Shown piece by piece: positions 25,930-33,840 of a stretch of 64,000 nt of DNA. The position numbers and the translations under genes were made by a program. The notes below the pieces were generated by a model that did no database searches, was not told the DNA's origin, and saw only the letters and a list, made by a program, of their open reading frames with translations. The DNA comes from Paenibacillus faecalis (lineage in GTDB: Bacteria > Bacillota > Bacilli > Paenibacillales > Paenibacillaceae), in contig NZ_LT985747.1 in the NCBI RefSeq assembly GCF_900289175.1, positions 2,197,912 through 2,261,911 of the forward strand, written 5' to 3'. Position 1 is the first letter of the stretch. Each line of letters opens with the position of its first letter.

Positions 25930-25960
25930 CATCTATATATTTTTTGTATAGGAGAAACAA

Positions 25961-26839
25961 ATGGACATAAAACAATTGCGGTATTTTATAGCCATAGCCG
26001 AGGAGAAGAATATTACAGCTGCTGCCGTACGTCTGCATATGTCTCAGCCGCCTCTAAGCATGCAGTTAAAACAATTAGAGAATGAACTAGGTGTTCGATT
26101 GTTCGAACGAAGCGGAAAAAGCATGGAACTAACAGATAAAGGAGTTGTACTTTATCAAAAGGCTTTACAGCTTTTGGACAGTGTAGAAGAAATGAAAAAT
26201 GAAATACAGGAAATCGAGGAAGGAAAAAGAGGTGTCCTGGCACTGGGTATCAATACGATATCCCTTTCAGGATTCTCCGACATTGTTCAATCCTTCCACC
26301 GGATGTATCCACTAGTTTCTTTGAAAATTGTTCAGAATGACTCCTTATATTTAACAGAGATGATTAAAACAAGGGCCATTGAAATGGCATTTGTACGCCT
26401 GCCGCTAGAACAGCGCGGACTGACTTATCACCATCTGGTTAACGAGCCATTTTTCTTCGTATCCAATAAGGAAATACAGCCTATTTCGTTAGAGGAGATT
26501 TCCCGTATCCCTCTTATTATTCCAAGTACTGAAGGATTAGGTATCTATAGTACTATTCTTGAGGCTTTTGCAAGACAAAATCTCCAACTTAACAAAATGT
26601 TTGAGTGCTCCGACATGCATACATTGATGGAATTAGTTAATGGGGGAGTTGGCGGAACAATCGTTCCCCAATCAGTTCTAGACGTCTATAAGGACAAGGT
26701 ACTCTTCTCATTTCCAATAAATAAAGCTGATCTGATATCGTCTGCAGGAGTCATTTGGCTAGAAAATCATTATCTCTCTACACCAGCCAAAAACCTGATC
26801 GAACTCACGAAGGAATACTATAAGCTATCAAATGAATAG
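25961..26839 (+). CDS. LysR-family transcriptional regulator
   Basis: 292 residues. The N-terminal helix-turn-helix MDIKQLRYFIAIAEEKNITA...SQPPLSMQLKQLENELGVRLFER is classic LysR (residues 1-60), followed by a linker helix and a two-lobed effector domain ending in GGVGGTIVPQSV. It is divergent from the purine permease-hpt pair, so it probably regulates them and itself, with a purine or purine-related metabolite as effector. Confidence 0.92.
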   Translation: MDIKQLRYFIAIAEEKNITAAAVRLHMSQPPLSMQLKQLENELGVRLFERSGKSMELTDKGVVLYQKALQLLDSVEEMKNEIQEIEEGKRGVLALGINTISLSGFSDIVQSFHRMYPLVSLKIVQNDSLYLTEMIKTRAIEMAFVRLPLEQRGLTYHHLVNEPFFFVSNKEIQPISLEEISRIPLIIPSTEGLGIYSTILEAFARQNLQLNKMFECSDMHTLMELVNGGVGGTIVPQSVLDVYKDKVLFSFPINKADLISSAGVIWLENHYLSTPAKNLIELTKEYYKLSNE

Positions 26840-27409
26840 CCGCCTAGCAGAAGAGACCCGTGCTCCCTGGCATGATTGCAAGTAAATGCCTTTATTCTGT
26901 AAAATGCTTTAGTTACACCCATCCCGCATACATAAAACCAACGGCACACATGTCTTCAGAAGTCACTCGTTTCACATCGCAGTTTTTGGAAGGACCTGCT
27001 ATGATTTTAGGTAAAGTCTCGCATAAAGGCAATAGCAATGCCGTGACGGTGTCGTCCAAGTGCAACGCCATGGGGGACCAAATACAGCTTATACGGTCAA
27101 TGGGCTCATATCCTATAACGGCAAAGTGTACAAAATGAATCCAGGCCCACACCCTTAGCGGGTTGGGAACCGAGTAACGTGCCTGCGCCCTGGCAGATAC
27201 AACCTTAAACGCAAGCTTTTGAAGTGCAGATAGGCCGCCGCTTACATGAGCGGCGACCTATCGCGATGTTTAACAGGTTAAGTGACCTGATCTGAGGCTG
27301 TTCCGAATCCTGCTTTAAATCATTTTGAAATCCCTATTGATCCTGGAACCTGCCCCAGTTAATCCAGTCGATGGGACGAAAAAGAGGAAACCGAAATAAA
27401 GACGATTAA
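26840..27409. other. Relic-containing intergenic region
   Basis: Apart from the chitin-binding relic, this stretch has a perfect-looking hairpin at 27229-27262 (GATAGG-CGCCGCT / AGCGGCG-CCTATC) without a T-run, and no intact gene. Confidence 0.5.
27060..27208 (+). pseudogene. Chitin-binding CBM5/12 domain relic
   Basis: In one frame AYTVNGLISYNGKVYKMN, then after a frame slip PLAGWEPSNVPAPWQIQP and stop. The YNGKxY...GWEPSNVPAxWQ pattern is the short chitin-binding module (CBM5/12) found at the end of chitinases and LPMOs. The rest of the enzyme is missing. Confidence 0.7.
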
Positions 27410-27652
27410 ACGCATGATGGACACCTATACTGGGCAGACGGACGCATCTTAAACGCGCTCGAGGAGAGTGGGACGAAGAACAAGGACCTTCTGAAGCTGG
27501 TGCGGCACATCAACAGTACGGTGTTTTTAGATGAACCGCTAACTTACCGCCTTGTCGTAGGGCTGTTATTAGTCGTTGTAAGTATTTTTTTCGTGAATTA
27601 TCGCAGGAAAAAGGTGAATGGTACATTATTCGATAGAGCGCAGTCAAAATGA
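27410..27652 (+). pseudogene. Fusion of an unknown fragment to the EamA C-terminus
   Basis: One open frame joins THDGHLYWADGRILNALEES and KNKDLLKLVRHIN (unrecognised) to VFLDEPLTYRLVVGLLLV, the last part of an EamA transporter. From about 27517 to the terminator the DNA matches 13966-14166 with scattered changes, so this is a copy of the tail of the EamA gene at 13191. Confidence 0.75.
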
Positions 27653-27672
27653 GTAGACAAAACACATAAGCT

Positions 27673-27700
27673 AAAAAAGCCGCGTAACAGCGGCTTTTTT
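27673..27700 (+). terminator. Terminator, copy of the EamA-gene terminator
   Basis: AAAAAAGCCGC/GCGGCTTTTTT stem over GTAACA. The following ATGTCATCAACTTCTATCAT is shared with the DNA after the 14138 terminator. Confidence 0.8.
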
Positions 27701-27789
27701 ATGTCATCAACTTCTATCATAAATTGCTTGATTTTCATATACATGCCGATTATTATTCTCGCTATTACGCCATGCAGGAAAACCAATTA

Positions 27790-28374
27790 TTATTTTTTTA
27801 ACAGGTTAATATGATCCAAATCGGTATTGCTGTTAAAGATAAACTCGATTTTGTAATCACCGCGGTTATAGGTTAGCTTAGTTTGTGTTTTATCACCGTT
27901 TTTGATCCTGTTCACGGAGCTGGGAGCGTACCAGTTCTGCTTGACCATTTCTATCGTAATGCCTCCGATATTGGTATGACGCTCTACATTCGTGCCGAAG
28001 TAGCGCATTTCTTGGATTTTGTTTGACTTATATAAGAAGGCATAACCGGGACTTCCCATATTGGCACCGTAAACATCGAACGAGCTTGCATTTTTACCGG
28101 GCTCCGTAGGCTCACCGATCTTTTGGATGACATCCTGCCTGGTGCTTTCACCAACCGTGAGCCCGCTCACTGCACCCGGAAATTGACCTTTCAGGGCCGG
28201 CTTATAAAAGCTGTTCAGCGTTTTTAAGGGGGTTGGAACCGCATCATCACTTGTGCTTACAGACGCGGCTTCAGCCTGATGGTTAGGCAGGACCGCTTGC
28301 TCCGCGCCGATGGAACCCAACCCAACGACAGCGGCCATGGAGGTTGCCAGCAAGAGTGTTTTTGAAATTGTCAT
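27790..28374 (-). CDS. YjgB-like secreted protein (DUF4309), copy 2
   Basis: 194 residues from ATG 28374, preceded by AAAGGAGAGG; the longer frame upstream lacks a ribosome site. Signal peptide KTLLLATSMAAVVGLGSIG, then the DUF4309-type domain GLTVGESTRQDVIQKIGEP. Nearly identical to copy 1 (7689-8279), including non-coding flanks such as ATTACGCCATGCAGGAAAACC after the stop. Several changes alter charge (K to E, K to D), so the copies are diverging at the surface. Confidence 0.85.
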   Translation of the reverse strand: MTISKTLLLATSMAAVVGLGSIGAEQAVLPNHQAEAASVSTSDDAVPTPLKTLNSFYKPALKGQFPGAVSGLTVGESTRQDVIQKIGEPTEPGKNASSFDVYGANMGSPGYAFLYKSNKIQEMRYFGTNVERHTNIGGITIEMVKQNWYAPSSVNRIKNGDKTQTKLTYNRGDYKIEFIFNSNTDLDHINLLKK

Positions 28375-28499
28375 GATGTATCCTCTCCTTTGTAGCATGT
28401 ATATACCACACATGATTTTTTCTAAACATGCATACGTTCATTACATTATAGGACCGGGATTAGAGAGCGACGTTTACAATATAACTAGAGGTGTTTTTT

Positions 28500-28824
28500 A
28501 TGACAAACAAAATAAAAGCATTTATTACAATCGCTCTAGTATTGAGCGCTTGTTCTAGTGCTGGTATTAACAATGAGCAGGTACTACCTGGGGACCAAGA
28601 AACAGCACCAAATCATAATTCAAATCAAAAGCAAGAGCCGGACTCTGACGTAACTACTGATGATCCTGAAACTAAAACGGGAAATCCAAAAAAAGAGAAA
28701 CTGGATATTGATAACATTGAAAAATGTGAATGTAGAAGGGGATCTGGAGAAATCAGTAGTGCATATGTTCGAAGCCCTCCAGAAAAATGATGTTAGCGCG
28801 AGAAATCGACTAACTGCCAATTAG
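28500..28824 (+). pseudogene. Lipoprotein gene with frameshift
   Basis: MTNKIKAFITIALVLSACSS is a lipoprotein signal with lipobox LSAC, followed by an acidic/Asn-rich spacer. The first frame ends at 28790 with an unlikely CRRGSGEISS tail. The neighbouring frame reads NVEGDLEKSVVHMFEALQKND to TAG 28822-28824, which is more protein-like, so one frameshift has probably occurred near 28730. The end runs into a dispersed-repeat scrap (CCAATTAGATAAG). Confidence 0.55.
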
Positions 28825-28902
28825 ATAAGTTTCTAATTCATTAAGCTGACAGGCAGGATAGTTCAATCGTTTCTCGAATATTTTCTTGAGTAGTATAATT
28901 TT

Positions 28903-29094
28903 ATGAACTTTGTGAATTTAACCAATTTTACCTCCGCTGAATCAAAAAAAATGGTAGACGCACTTCACGAGAACGGTGGAGATGTCTCTTTCACAATTTA
29001 TCCTGAGTCGAATCACGACTCCTGGACAGAAACATACGATAATCCGAAATTATATAGCTGGTTTCTAGGTCATTCTTTAAAGGTAAGGAAATAA
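28903..29094 (+). pseudogene. Alpha/beta-hydrolase esterase C-terminus
   Basis: The 63-codon frame reads SAESKKMVDALHENGGDVSF and YPESNHDSWTETYDNPKLY, the terminal segment of predicted esterases/peptidases. SNHDSW carries the catalytic histidine. Everything upstream (nucleophile, acid) is missing. Confidence 0.65.
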
Positions 29095-29220
29095 GGTTGT
29101 TTTACACTAACGGGACAGCGATAGTTCAATAAAAGACAAGAGCTGCCGGTCAAAGTGATCGGTTGGCTTTATTTAACCTAACGAGCAGTATAGTTACAAT
29201 GATAAAGGAAGGTGTTAGGC

Positions 29221-30105
29221 TTGCTAAGTGAAAATAATCAAAATAAACTCGCGCGGATCGTTCACGATTATCAATTCGAACATGCGATGGATTATTTTAA
29301 AGAGTCTTTGCGTCAAGCCATTCGCTTCTCTAAGAAACAGATCGAGACATACAACGATATATGCCCATCCCGTATAGGAGGCGATCCGGATCTGCCCGCT
29401 AACGTGGAATGGCCGGTGAATTCTGCGGGTACTCCAATGACGTTCTTGGCACAGCTGTGTTTAAGTGAAGTGGCACCTTATGATGCAGCAGCGCTGATAT
29501 CTGTAAAAGGCATGCTGTACTTTTTTGTAGGAATAGATGAACCTGCATATGGAATCGAGCACAAGGTGCTGTATCTATCCGAAGACAAGCTCCATGAAGC
29601 AAAACGTTACGCTTCACCTGAAGTGACTGCCCTTGAGGTTAAATTTACTGGATACCAGGTAAGCGCTAGATCAACGATGGAGCTTCCCAATTATGGTTAT
29701 GTGGATTACGATAAGGTGGAAGACGATGAGCATGATTATGATCTGTATGAAGAGTTATGTTTTGAGTTAAATGATGAGAGCTCAAGTGATCTGGCAGTAA
29801 TGTTCGGTTATCCATCTACCCAGCATGGAGATTGTGAATATGAAGCAGCTCTACATCTGTTGACCGGCAAAAAGTATAGCCATTCAACGGATTTAGCATT
29901 GGAGCAAATCGCAGATCATTTCAAAGGTGATTTGGATAGAGCGAAACAGGAAGTGCAGAATACGCTATTGTTGCTTGCGCTAGATTCCGATCAGGATGTA
30001 GGATTCTGTTGGTGGGATGCTGGAGAATTGCAGTTTTATATTCGAAGAGAAGATCTGCTCGCAGGGAACTTCGCCAACACGTATTGCTCCCTTTATTCGA
30101 GCTGA
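29221..30105 (+). CDS. YwqG-like DUF1963 protein
   Basis: 294 residues from TTG 29221 (AAGGAAGG 8 bp upstream). DUF1963 signature: SRIGGDPDLPANVEWP near residue 45, MTFLAQLCLSEV near 68, HGDCEYEA in the middle, and a closing block DSDQDVGFCWWDAGELQFYIRREDL. The family (YwqG of B. subtilis) has no proven function but is often near toxin or immunity genes. It heads a same-strand group with an unknown protein and an ADP-ribosylglycohydrolase. Confidence 0.87.
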   Translation: MLSENNQNKLARIVHDYQFEHAMDYFKESLRQAIRFSKKQIETYNDICPSRIGGDPDLPANVEWPVNSAGTPMTFLAQLCLSEVAPYDAAALISVKGMLYFFVGIDEPAYGIEHKVLYLSEDKLHEAKRYASPEVTALEVKFTGYQVSARSTMELPNYGYVDYDKVEDDEHDYDLYEELCFELNDESSSDLAVMFGYPSTQHGDCEYEAALHLLTGKKYSHSTDLALEQIADHFKGDLDRAKQEVQNTLLLLALDSDQDVGFCWWDAGELQFYIRREDLLAGNFANTYCSLYSS

Positions 30106-30151
30106 GCCAGAGAAGTCGATGACAAGGAAATATCTATAACAACAGAAGAAT

Positions 30152-30721
30152 ATGACATCAAGTACTTCTAAGTTGATTGGAGTGACCGTTTTGAAATATT
30201 TAAAAGATATACAGGAGCCGGGAATGGGAACCTGGTATTTTGAAATTGATAACAACGGTGTGGTATACAGACAGATGGTTTATCATGATGACGGTATCTG
30301 TATTACATCGAATCGAAAGCATGATCACGATCATTACATGCTGGTAGAACATCCACTAAATCCGCAGGAATCCTATTACAAGGAAATTAGTCAGGCGGAA
30401 TTCGAGCAACTCTGGCACGAGCAGCTTAAACTCGGTATGGAATACTGGTATCGAACCAAAAGTCTGTTCCCTGTCGGGACTCGAGTGGAAGGGTATATAG
30501 AAGCTTTTTTTCCGCAAGGTACCTTGATTAACTTACAGGAACCTCAGGCCGTAGGTATAACGGACACTTCCGCTCTGAAAACGATAACCCCTGCTGAATG
30601 GTTGTACCCGCGCTATCGTGTGATCGCCGAAGTATCTGGATACGATGAAATTAATCAGTGGGTACTTCTTACCCCTGCTGAAGTTATGGGAAGTCAGTAT
30701 GAACAGAATGAGGGATTGTAA
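30152..30721 (+). CDS. Unknown soluble protein in DUF1963/ADP-ribosylglycohydrolase unit
   Basis: 189 residues from ATG 30152; TTG 30191 (MKYLKDIQEPGMGTW, 176 residues) has the better ribosome site TTGGAGTG and may be the real start. No family is recognised with confidence. It has an acidic, Trp/Tyr-rich profile and a fold-like C-terminal half (GTRVEGYIEAFFPQGTLINL) resembling a small beta-barrel. The stop overlaps the next ATG by one base (TAATG), so it is coupled to the ADP-ribosylglycohydrolase. Confidence 0.7.
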   Translation: MTSSTSKLIGVTVLKYLKDIQEPGMGTWYFEIDNNGVVYRQMVYHDDGICITSNRKHDHDHYMLVEHPLNPQESYYKEISQAEFEQLWHEQLKLGMEYWYRTKSLFPVGTRVEGYIEAFFPQGTLINLQEPQAVGITDTSALKTITPAEWLYPRYRVIAEVSGYDEINQWVLLTPAEVMGSQYEQNEGL

Positions 30722-31599
30722 TGGACAATAGATTAATGGACCGCATCAAGGGTGGAATGTACGGTGTGGCTGTAGGAGACGCTCTTGGCGGAACAACTGA
30801 GTTTATGTCGGAGCGGGAGATTAAGGAGAAGTATGGTTGTTTGACGGAAATCATCGGCGGTGGGGTATGGAACCTGGAACCGGGAGAAGTAACCGACGAC
30901 ACGATGATGACGCTTGCCGTAGCTGATGGGATACTTGAGAATGCGGAAGAGCCTATGGAAGCGATCGGGCTATTTTTTATGGAATGGTACCAATCGCGAC
31001 CAAAAGATATAGGAAACATTATTCGTCGTGTTTTTGAACAATTTGAAGGTGACTGGTTAGAATCAGCTTTTGTTGCTCACATGGACATGGGGCAGAGCGG
31101 AGGAAATGGCTCGCTCATGCGGTGCCTGCCTGTAGCGCTAGCTTATAAAGAACTAGCTGATATCGATCGAGTGACGATCATGCAGTCTCGAATGACGCAT
31201 TATGATCCCAGGTGTGCCGAAGTCTGCGTCATGTACAACCGAATCGCTCACCGTCTGCTGCAGGGGGAAGATTTAGGTACGTCTATTAAGGCTGAAGTGG
31301 CAGGAAGTGAATACGAAGAAAATTTAGAAGCGCTGCCGGATTGTCCGCCAAGTGGGTTTATCGTATATACTTTCCGATGGGTCCTATATATTTTGCTTCA
31401 TACATCCAATTTTGAAGAAGTCGTGCAGAAGGCGGCAAATCTAGGTGGTGACTCTGATACAATCGGTGCCATTGCCGGAGGGTTGGCAGGTATTTATTAT
31501 GGCTATGTCCGTATTCCAGCTCAATATGCAAATGCGATTCTCATTAAAGAAAGACTGGACCGTACGATTTCGAAGCTATATGTAATGAAGACTTCATGA
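30721..31599 (+). CDS. ADP-ribosylglycohydrolase-family protein
   Basis: 292 residues of the ARH/DraG fold. Metal-binding motifs are visible: GVAVGDALGGTTEF at residues 14-27, TDDTMMTLAVAD near 60, GNGSLMRCLPVAL near 138 and the C-terminal GGDSDTIGAIAGGLAG near 248. The family removes ADP-ribose from proteins, nucleic acids or small molecules. Coupled to the unknown gene before it. The group could reverse ADP-ribosylation by a toxin or control an enzyme; this is inference from family and context. Confidence 0.9.
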   Translation: MDNRLMDRIKGGMYGVAVGDALGGTTEFMSEREIKEKYGCLTEIIGGGVWNLEPGEVTDDTMMTLAVADGILENAEEPMEAIGLFFMEWYQSRPKDIGNIIRRVFEQFEGDWLESAFVAHMDMGQSGGNGSLMRCLPVALAYKELADIDRVTIMQSRMTHYDPRCAEVCVMYNRIAHRLLQGEDLGTSIKAEVAGSEYEENLEALPDCPPSGFIVYTFRWVLYILLHTSNFEEVVQKAANLGGDSDTIGAIAGGLAGIYYGYVRIPAQYANAILIKERLDRTISKLYVMKTS

Positions 31600-31654
31600 T
31601 GAAGAACAGTTGAGGAGCATCCCCATACAGCTGACTTAAGGAGAGAAAGTACAT

Positions 31655-31714
31655 ATGGGCAAAAAGAAAAAAAACTTACCAAATCCTATAACTCTAGAAC
31701 AGCTTGACTACTAG
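31655..31714 (+). CDS. Very short ORF with good ribosome site, perhaps a gene stub
   Basis: 19 codons (MGKKKKNLPNPITLEQLDY) after AAGGAG 11 bp upstream. The sequence reads like the start of a longer protein that has been cut off by the TAG at 31712-31714. No family is recognised. Confidence 0.3.
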   Translation: MGKKKKNLPNPITLEQLDY

Positions 31715-31851
31715 TAATTTATTTAGCTGAAGTTCAATAATTTCGCGAATATTCTACATATGGGGTTATTTACGAAGTTCGTAGATAAGACGTTATAAGA
31801 AATTGCTGTAATGGACTAAAAACTAAATTTAATCTGTAGGAGTTTCCACAT

Positions 31852-32160
31852 ATGGTTGAAAATTATAATTTTCAACCAGGAGTTGTTACTTACAACCCAT
31901 ATAATTTAAATCCAGATGATTTGTCTGACCTTAAATGGCTAAATGAAGACATGGTACAAGTAGAGTATCCGAATGGCTATTTATTAGATGTAGGTTGGTA
32001 TGGGAAAGCTTTTACACTTAATGGGGTATTTATGATTTGTATAGTTAAAGATTATAAGTGGGACAATCCAGTGTTTATACAAAAATACAGATCAGTAACT
32101 GAATTATATGAAGGAATGCAAAGAATTATAGAAAGAATTAATCAATTAATAAACCAATGA
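31852..32160 (+). CDS. Small hypothetical protein, cassette ORF 1
   Basis: 102 residues with a balanced, soluble composition (WLNEDMVQVEYPNGYLLDVGW, then a YKWDNPVFIQKYRSVTEL segment). TAGGAG lies upstream of the ATG. No family is recognised; size and style resemble small immunity-type proteins. Repeat A begins 51 bp after the stop. This is the first of three ORF-plus-repeat units. Confidence 0.65.
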   Translation: MVENYNFQPGVVTYNPYNLNPDDLSDLKWLNEDMVQVEYPNGYLLDVGWYGKAFTLNGVFMICIVKDYKWDNPVFIQKYRSVTELYEGMQRIIERINQLINQ

Positions 32161-32210
32161 AAACAATAACAATAAGAATATTTGCAGTAATTCGAAGATG
32201 TCAGCAACTC

Positions 32211-32377
32211 CATATAACAAAGTTTTCACGCATCGGCAGTCAAGCTGCCTCGGTCCCGGAAGATGGAGCTAGAGTAGTAATTTGCCGGGACACATCCGCA
32301 CTACCTAACCGCATCGCGGCCGCTTACATTCGTTCGCTTAAAGTGGTGGGACGTCGTAAACACAAGAACGTTATATG
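32211..32377 (+). repeat. Structured cassette repeat A
   Basis: 167 bp. Ends CATATAAC and GTTATATG are inverted. Inside are TTTTCACGC, then CGGGACACATCCGCAC, CTAACCGCATCGCGGC, GCTTAA and TGGGACGTCGTAAA. CACTAC at 32299 pairs with GTGGTG at 32343, and CCGC-ATC-GCGG forms an apical hairpin. Two related copies follow. It starts 51 bp after one ORF and ends 38 bp before the next ATG. Confidence 0.8.
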
Positions 32378-32415
32378 AAAGTGCGAAGTCAAAATGAGAA
32401 AAGGAGAGTTCTAGA

Positions 32416-32955
32416 ATGAATGGACAATACCTCATAAATTCCCTTGTTAAAGAAAAAGAGAGCCATGAAACATATGAAGTAGCATTGAAAGAAGATATAG
32501 AAAAAACAGAAAATGGTTTGAATTGCAAACTACCAAAATCATATTGCGATTTTGTATCACATTTTAGCAATGGTGCATTTCTATACATGATTCAAGAAGT
32601 AAGTGCAGTAGGAGATGGAAACAAACAAATCATGCCGATGCAGAGACTTTCTTTACAAAGAATGACTATCGTTGAGACTCAAGAAATGATTAATATTAAA
32701 GAGGGCGGATCTGTGAACGTAGACAATTTGATCCCGTTTTCTCTAGATCATAATGGAAATGCATGGTGTTTCATTGTGAACCAGATGATTGATGAAGAAT
32801 ACAAAGTTGCTTATTTCGATAGTCACAACCCCAAATTGTATGGAATGATGGACAATTTCAATGAGTGGTTAAAGGTTTTGATAAACAATAGAGAGGAAGT
32901 TATTAGAACCATATATGACGATAATGTGATTTCTATGGAACTAGGATTGGGATAA
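32416..32955 (+). CDS. SMI1/KNR4 (SUKH) family protein, cassette ORF 2
   Basis: 179 residues. The SUKH/SMI1-KNR4 pattern is visible: EKTENGLNCKLPKSYCDFVSHFSNGAFL (residues 30-57), then NLIPFSLDHNGNAWCFIVNQ near residue 102 and FDSHNPKL near 133. In bacteria these proteins are commonly immunity proteins against secreted or contact-delivered toxins. AAAGGAGAG precedes the ATG. It is flanked by repeats A and B and has no toxin next to it, consistent with an orphan immunity gene carried as a cassette. Confidence 0.87.
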   Translation: MNGQYLINSLVKEKESHETYEVALKEDIEKTENGLNCKLPKSYCDFVSHFSNGAFLYMIQEVSAVGDGNKQIMPMQRLSLQRMTIVETQEMINIKEGGSVNVDNLIPFSLDHNGNAWCFIVNQMIDEEYKVAYFDSHNPKLYGMMDNFNEWLKVLINNREEVIRTIYDDNVISMELGLG

Positions 32956-32988
32956 ATACTAGTTTTAGTGTAGATTTCAGAGCACCAT

Positions 32989-33146
32989 CATATAACAACA
33001 GATTTACGCGTCTTCGCTAACGTTCCTCGGTACGGGTAAGATGAATCGATGAAGTGTGCCGGACACATCTGCACTCCCTAACCGCGTCGCGGCCAAGCTT
33101 ACGGCCTTTAAGGGAGTGAGACGTCGTAAATTCTGAACGTTATCGG
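32989..33146 (+). repeat. Structured cassette repeat B
   Basis: 158 bp, same plan as repeat A: CATATAAC end, GATTTACGCGTC, CGGACACATCTGCACTCCC, TAACCGCGTCGCGGC, TTAAGGGAGTG, GACGTCGTAAATTC, AACGTTATCGG end. CACTCCCTAA pairs with TTAAGGGAGTG, and TTTACG with CGTAAA. Starts 34 bp after the SMI1/KNR4 stop and ends 41 bp before the next ATG. Confidence 0.8.
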
Positions 33147-33187
33147 AAATTTCTATAAGAGCTAGTTTGAAGAGCGGAAGTGATCTA

Positions 33188-33359
33188 ATGAACAATTATT
33201 TTGTTACTTGTAATAGCATCGGTAATTACGGTCATGCCCTTACTAGGGGCAAGGTTTATGAAGTTTTCGTATTATGATGATGATAAATATCGTATTACCG
33301 GAAATCACGGTAAGAAAGTTTGGATCTCAAAGCATTGTTTTGATGCCAAATACCAATAA
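33188..33359 (+). pseudogene. Small protein gene with one-base frameshift, cassette ORF 3a
   Basis: ATG 33188 opens MNNYFVTCNSIGNYGHALTR, and GKVYEV leads into a stop at 33275. The next frame continues SYYDDDKYRITGNHGKKVWI and CFDAKYQ to TAA 33357-33359. Adding one T in the GTTTTC run restores a single 56-57 residue protein of the small GKxYEV...VWIS type seen in phage and accessory DNA. It is either a real frameshift or a sequencing slip. Confidence 0.6.
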
Positions 33360-33625
33360 TGATGAATTGGCAATATGATGATACCAATGCTTTCGAATTA
33401 ATAGAAGTTACAATTTCTTTTACTGACAATAGTAAGCGTTGGTGTTTAGTCACTACCCCGGATAGGTCAAGGAACTATTTTTTTGAACAAGTCTCAGATC
33501 CACCAGGAATCAACCTTCATCACTTAGTAATTGTAAAGTCTTTAAATCACTACGACATCCAAAAAACATTAGAATTTCTAGACAATCAGAATGAATTAAT
33601 TAATGCTAGTAAGCCTTTAGAGTAG
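33359..33625 (+). CDS. Small hypothetical protein, cassette ORF 3b
   Basis: 88 residues, starting on the last base of the preceding stop codon (TAATG), so the pair is translationally coupled within one cassette. Soluble, acidic, with aromatic residues (WQYDDTNAFELIEVTISF, SKRWCLVTTPDRSRNYFFE). No family is recognised. Repeat C starts 23 bp after the stop. Confidence 0.65.
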   Translation: MMNWQYDDTNAFELIEVTISFTDNSKRWCLVTTPDRSRNYFFEQVSDPPGINLHHLVIVKSLNHYDIQKTLEFLDNQNELINASKPLE

Positions 33626-33648
33626 TATTTCGAGGAAGACAGAGGCGT

Positions 33649-33840
33649 CGATAACATTATATTCACGCTTCGGGCATTCGTCCCTCGGTCCGGCAGGAGT
33701 CCGAAGTGAAATCGGAGAGGTATTTCAGCAACGGGGAAGTAGAATCAGCGGGACACATCCGCACCGACTAACCGCATCGCGGCAGCTCCTTACAGAGCCT
33801 TAAGTCGATGGGACATCGTGAATACGGGACGTCCCCATAC
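33649..33840 (+). repeat. Structured cassette repeat C
   Basis: About 190 bp. Starts CGATAACATTATATTCACGC, with a longer, different arm, then GCGGGACACATCCGCACC, GACTAACCGCATCGCGGC, CCTTAAGTCGATGGGACATC, GTGAATAC. CACCGACTAA pairs with TTAAGTCGATG, and TTCACG with CGTGAA. The 3' end is altered: GGGACGTCCCC replaces GAACGTTAT. Confidence 0.75.

Noticed and set aside
25838..25960. Possible purine riboswitch before the purine permease
   Set aside because: The 123-bp leader is too short and lacks the conserved loops; a LysR-type inverted repeat explains the control.
32211..33840. True class 1-type attC sites
   Set aside because: Ends give ATATAAC and GTTAT, not the exact RYYYAAC/GTTRRRY cores, and no intI gene is in view; kept as attC-like only.
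31852..33840. CRISPR array
   Set aside because: Repeats are about 160-190 bp, imperfect and separated by coding ORFs, with no cas genes.
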